This document shows positions 59,700 to 64,000 of a DNA stretch of 64,000 nucleotides, piece by piece. How positions within the stretch are numbered: the stretch's first letter is position 1; every line of letters starts with the position of its first letter. The notes under the pieces were generated by a model, which was not told the DNA's origin, did not search any database, and saw only the letters and a list, made by a program, of their open reading frames with translations. The stretch lies in the NCBI RefSeq assembly GCF_024323335.1, contig NC_066581.1, forward strand, positions 436,616,238 to 436,680,237. Direction: 5' to 3'. A program made the position numbers and the translations under genes. The DNA is from Lathyrus oleraceus (Eukaryota; Streptophyta; Magnoliopsida; Fabales; Fabaceae).

Positions 59700-62645
59700 G
59701 TAGCATTCTTGTGTTTCTGTGGTTTTCTGAAGTCCTCACACTTAAGGCAAGCTGTTGATGCTTTCAATTCTTTATTTCATGAGCAATCAGAGTGGACACC
59801 ATGATTTTCTCCTTCACATTTCTCTCAATATAGGAAGAGTGAGAGAAATCCATTGGTACAGTGATGATCTCCATCACACGAGCTTCATTTCCATGGCCTT
59901 GTTTTTAATTTTCATTAAGTTTTATTTTTCTGCAACTGGTGGCCGAAATTTGTTGTCTGGCCGGAGAAGATGGTGGTTTGCACCACCACCACCACGTGTG
60001 CATGCTCCTGACTTTTGGATCTTGTTTTCAGGATCTAATCTCGTGCGTCCGTGTTATTTACTTATTTTAATTCATGATGTGGCGCGTTTGACTTGGATGT
60101 ATCGTGCGCCATCAGATCCGAACTGTGTCAAATGCCACTTCAATTAACGAATGTGGATCTGATGGCTCTGGCTTTTTTGCTTATTTCATTTTTCATTTTA
60201 TTTTCAGTTAATTCATTTCATTTTCAAAAATTCATTAAAAATTCATTTGAAGTGATAAAAATATGAGACCAACTCCAAAAAAAATTCTTGAAAAATCCAA
60301 AAATATTTTCATAGCATCTATGGACCATGATAAGTCAATGAAAAACAATCTCCATAATTTCTTGTTTGTTTTGAGATTATTTGAGATTTTAATCCATATT
60401 ATGCTATTTTTTGTTGTTTTTAATTGATTTTAATGACTTTTTTATTTCAAAAATTTGTGAGAAAATTAGTCAAAGCTTGTTTGACTAAGTTGAACCTATG
60501 AGAATTTAATTGGACTTTTTGAAGTTGCTTTGAATTGAATTTGAGGTTCCTTTTGGTTTGTTTATTTTTTATTTGTATTTTCTTTTAATTCAAAAAATAC
60601 CAAAAAAATATCATTGACTTCTTGACTTGTTATCTTCATTTCTCTTCTGTTTGGTGTTGATTGATGTTGATTTGATTCACATTTGATCAATTGGAATTGG
60701 TTGTTGTCTTCTTTTCCTCTCCCTTTCATCTTCATCCCTTTCTTTCCATCAATGGCCAATGAGTTAAAGTCCTGAGGTTGGTCTTGACAAATGAGAGGCT
60801 TAACCTTCTTTGATCCAAACCAAACTCAACTTGATCCATGATCAAGTGAGTTGTTTTGTGTCTAAGATAGGTTGCTTCTTGGTCAAGCAAATAACCAAAA
60901 GTCAATACAAGGCCCTTCCCCTTTTGTTTGGCATGGCAAGTTTATGGAGCTTGGCTTACTAGTCATGATATATAACTTGTGTTCTTTGCCTATATTCTTA
61001 TTGACCGACCTCAGATAGGTGTGAATACTACATTAGTCCACATACGATTGCTTAACATAGCGCTACATTGTCTTATGACAAGCTAACATAACCTTACTAA
61101 CCACTAACTTTAATTTGAGCTTTTAAATTCTTGCCATTTAATTTTAATGTCATTTATTTCTTGCTCATTATTCATCTTGATTTTCATATTTGCTCACTTG
61201 AGCACATATTTTATGTTTATTTTTCTTTTGCTCATTTGAGCCTATTATTGTATATAAATATATTGCTATCTTATTTTGTTTGTGTTTGTTTTGATGTGAA
61301 CCAAATGCAAAAAGGAGAAAGGACTTAGAATTAGGATCTACCCATGCTTAAAGGAGTTCAAGAGCAACTAGGCCTCATGCCTTTAAAATGCAAAATTCAT
61401 TGAAGAGAAACTAGGCCTCATGCCTTTAGAATGCTAAAATTCAAAGTTGATCTGATCTGAAAGTACTTCTCCTCCAAACTTATTCTTTATACATTCCCTT
61501 TATTATGTTATGAGCTTTTTGATGTGTGCTTTTGTGTGATAGGGATCCCACCTTGATATTGTGAAAAGAGGACCATTGTCATGAGTAGCCAAGTTAAGAG
61601 CCAAGCCAAATGGAGATCCTAGGAGCTTGAATTCAATTTATTGATTGCTTGTTTTGTGTGCTAAGTCCAAAGGAAAGGAGCATCTTGAGTCATCTCTATG
61701 ACTCCAAGCAAAGGAACTCCAAGGGTTTTTCTCTCCCCTCTTATCTTTGTATGTTTTAGGAATAGCCCTTCTTTTCTTCTCCCCACTCAAACCAAGCCAA
61801 AAAACCATTTTCAAAACTCTGACTTTATTTCAAATTAGCAACCTAGGCCTTAAGCCTTTTGACTTTTCAAAACTCTTTTCATAAATACTCATTGTAAATA
61901 ATCTTAATTCAACTTTGACCTAATTTTTGTAAATAAATCTAACTTGTAAATATAATCCATTTCAAGTTGTTTTTGTGGTTCCAATGGCCACTTGTTAAAA
62001 CCCTTTCAAAAACATTAGTCATAGGTTTGAGTTATCATAGTGGTTGATGTAAATCTCACCTCATCCTAGTGTTGGATTATAAGCTTTCCATGCTTATTAT
62101 AGGGTTAACCCCTCACTAGCATGTTGAAGCCTTCCTCACATGGTGGGTTGTTGGTTTAGGTTGAGTTTTCTCCCTTTGATAACAAAAGATCTTAAGGCTT
62201 TTGATTAAAATCAATTCACCAATCTTTGAGATTTTTACCCCGAACTACGAGGTTTTGATCCTCTTTGTGATGGTACGTAGGCAATGGGTTCATCCATTCA
62301 AACAACAAAATTTGTAAATATAATTTATTCTCTTCTCATCCCTCCAATCTTTTGTACAAATCTTTTCACAAATACCAACCTACAACACATGTTTGCAAAA
62401 AGGGTTCCCTTAGAGTACTAAGGATGTTTTGGGTGCGTAAAACCTTCCCATTTCATAACCAACCCCCTTACCTATATCTCTGACATTTTTATTAGTTTTT
62501 GATTTGAAAAACTTCTTACTTGGCTTTTGTTCGCTTTTTAGCCTTTCCTTTGGACAAATAAGAGTACGGTGGCGACTTGAATTGTATGTTGACTTTTGGT
62601 TTAGTCAATAAACCTAAAGGTAACGAAAACCCCGCTATAGAAAAG

Positions 62646-62663
62646 TGGCGACTCTGCTGGGGA
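62646..62663 (+). promoter_or_regulatory. Primer binding site of element E
   Basis: TGGCGACTCTGCTGGGGA, identical to the site of G. Confidence 0.92.
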
Positions 62664-63557
62664 AACATCTCTCTAGTGGGTTTAGCCTACTTTTTGCTTG
62701 TATGTGTTGTATGTTTATATTTATTTGTGACATATTTTTGTGCAAATTTGGGATGAATGTATTGTTTGTAATGTATAAATTGCTTGATATATATATTGCT
62801 TGTATGCTTGGTGGTTTCTTGTGAGATGAGTTCTATACCCGAACTCGAGTGCACTTATGATAGGAGAATGGCATAGTCTTGTTGACTTGTGTGGAGTTAT
62901 TCCTTAACAAGTTAACTTGCAAGTCCATTCACTTGGTGGAGGTCTTATTGGGATCACTAATGTCACACGAGTAGTCGTGGTTAGGCATTACTCTTTCCAA
63001 TAGGAATCTTAGAAGCCAAGGACCTTAGATACCTAGCCCATCTTGGCCTATTTTAGGACGTAGTGTGAAGGTCATTCAATTGTAAGACTTGATACGATTA
63101 TTACGCGATACTACACTCATAAGAGTCCCTCTTGAGAATATTTTTGGAAGACGAGTAGTCATTTTATCCGATAATATCCAAAAGATGGGATGATGACTAT
63201 GGGAACCTTTTAGAACATGATTGTCAGGTTTAACCATAATACACTTTCGTTGGGTGGTTCTTAACCGAGACTCCATGCTTGTGACTCAAAACAAACCCGT
63301 GATTCGCGGTTGATCCGTTCTCGTATATCCTCAACATCAATGGAACTGGGTGTTGATAAGGTGTAAACCATAATGCACCAAAATGGATGATTGATATTGA
63401 CGATGACTTGAGCCATCCCGTGACCTTTGTGTGGTGTGACTTGCTTGATCCTTAAGTGTGTTTGTAGCATCCATGAATCCATGCATTCATTCGCATTATG
63501 TCATCAACAATAAGATTTTACAAGGAACTTAAGAGGTCTATTTGCAAATTTTCAGAC
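62664..63557 (+). other. Leader of element E
   Basis: Aligns by eye with 10059-11056 of G over its full length, including the CCCGAACTCGAGTGCAC block. One copy of the hairpin unit (about 63335-63405), arms partly decayed. No gene. Confidence 0.75.
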
Positions 63558-64000
63558 ATGGATAAGCAAAGAAGGAATATGAAGAAGTACAGTTTCAGAC
63601 AACCCGACTTGAAAGAGTTAAGGCGTCTGACATCTTATGTATTAGAGCCTTTGGAGTTCAAAGCTCGCCATGGGAAGCTTCTAGCTATTCTCTCTACCAA
63701 AGTGGATGAGGGTCTGATGAGTGTGTTGGTGCAGTTCTACGATCCTCTATATCGGTGCTTCACTTTTCCAGATTTCCAGCTTTTGCCTACATTAAAAGAG
63801 TATGCTTATCATGTGGGCATACCTATTCTTGACCAGTTGTCGTTCAGTGGTTTGGAGAAGATTCTGTCTTCTCAAGAGATTGCTGATATGCTTCCTGTGG
63901 AGGTATCTCACATTGTTGCCAATATGACTACCAAAGGTGGAATTCAAGGTCTCCCGTCTGATTTTATGATTTCCCAAGCTACCTTGTTTGGGAAGGCCAT
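63558..64000 (+). CDS. Ogre ORF1 protein of element E, 5' part (open to window edge)
   Basis: ATG at 63558 opens 147 codons without a stop up to the window edge. It starts MDKQRRNMKKY and then follows G's ORF1: FRQPDLKELR, FYDPLY, FPDFQLLPTL, GIPILDQLSFSGLE, MTTKGGIQGLPSDF. This is the plant-mobile-domain-like N-terminal half of the unknown-function protein made ahead of gag in Ogre. Because the start lies at the same distance from the primer site as in G and the frame is clean, it is the best guide to the real ORF1 start, and it shows that G lost one base. Confidence 0.9.
   Translation, partial: MDKQRRNMKKYSFRQPDLKELRRLTSYVLEPLEFKARHGKLLAILSTKVDEGLMSVLVQFYDPLYRCFTFPDFQLLPTLKEYAYHVGIPILDQLSFSGLEKILSSQEIADMLPVEVSHIVANMTTKGGIQGLPSDFMISQATLFGKA

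Larger units (their letters stand above)
52997..62639 (+). repeat. 5' LTR of element E, split by solo LTR D
   Basis: Parts 52997-54821 and 59705-62639, together about 4.76 kb. Opens TGTAAGACCC and closes CCCCGCTATA (normal CTACA, last part changed). TATAAATA at 54530-54537. The halves are contiguous when aligned with D. Confidence 0.88.
52997..64000 (+). mobile_element. Element E: Ogre, 5' portion (runs off right edge)
   Basis: 5' LTR 52997-62639 (split by D), primer site, leader and ORF1 in Ogre order. Candidate TSD on the left is CTACC (52992-52996); the other copy would be beyond the right edge. Confidence 0.85.

Noticed and set aside
52997..62639. LTR E as a shared LTR joining two Ogres in tandem (F integrase on the left, primer site and ORF1 on the right)
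   Set aside because: No polypurine tract lies before 52997 and F's 3' UTR is cut short, so insertion of E into F explains it better. A TSD at E's far end would settle it.

Overview
The window is plant nuclear DNA made up entirely of nested LTR retrotransposons; I found no host gene. The giant (about 5 kb) LTRs opening TGTAAGACC, the primer site TGGCGACTCTGCTGGGGA, an extra ORF upstream of gag and a long repeat-filled 3' UTR are hallmarks of Ogre (Ty3/gypsy, Tat clade). Ogre is abundant in legumes of the pea/vetch tribe (Pisum, Vicia, Lathyrus), so a Fabeae species, possibly pea, is the best guess. The species itself is inferred.

Layout, by element (letters are mine). F (+ strand) is the oldest host: an Ogre whose integrase and 3' UTR survive at 51253-52996, with about 10 bp of it probably at 39255-39264. 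A (- strand, 1-39254) is an Ogre-like element with its 5' LTR at 35234-39254, a decayed ORF1 and a gag that runs off the left edge. S (- strand, 1480-32739) is a Sirevirus (Ty1/copia, SIRE type) inserted in A's gag, with target-site duplication (TSD) GTAAT and paired 1100-bp LTRs. G (+ strand, 4941-28635) is an Ogre inserted in S's envelope-like ORF, TSD AGCTC. H (- strand, 12890-14479) is a solo LTR inserted in G's gag, TSD CTGCT. The left half is therefore H within G within S within A within F.

Right half: B (- strand, 39265-51252) is an Ogre-like solo LTR beside A. It is split by K (+ strand, 40163-47499), a Ty1/copia element with 1347-bp LTRs and TSD ACAAG. E (+ strand, 52997 to beyond the right edge) is an Ogre whose 5' LTR (52997-62639) is split by D, a solo LTR of a related family (54822-59699). 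E's ORF1 starts at 63558, is open to the window edge, and is the cleanest reading frame here.

No element looks autonomous. G has lost reverse transcriptase, RNase H and most of integrase; S has lost integrase and RT; K has lost parts of integrase and RT; A, F and G carry in-frame stops. Most stops fit a single C-to-T or G-to-A change (CGA to TGA, TGG to TGA, CAA to TAA), as expected of methylated, silenced DNA. Paired LTRs of S and K each show about 24 substitutions by my hand count (about 2%), and G's LTRs look about 98% alike, so these three insertions are recent. I found no previously undescribed system. The items most worth checking are the pol-env junction of S, the duplicated zinc knuckle of S, the paired hairpins in the Ogre leader, the conserved CCCGAAAGGG block after Ogre integrase, and the palindrome array in K's leader.
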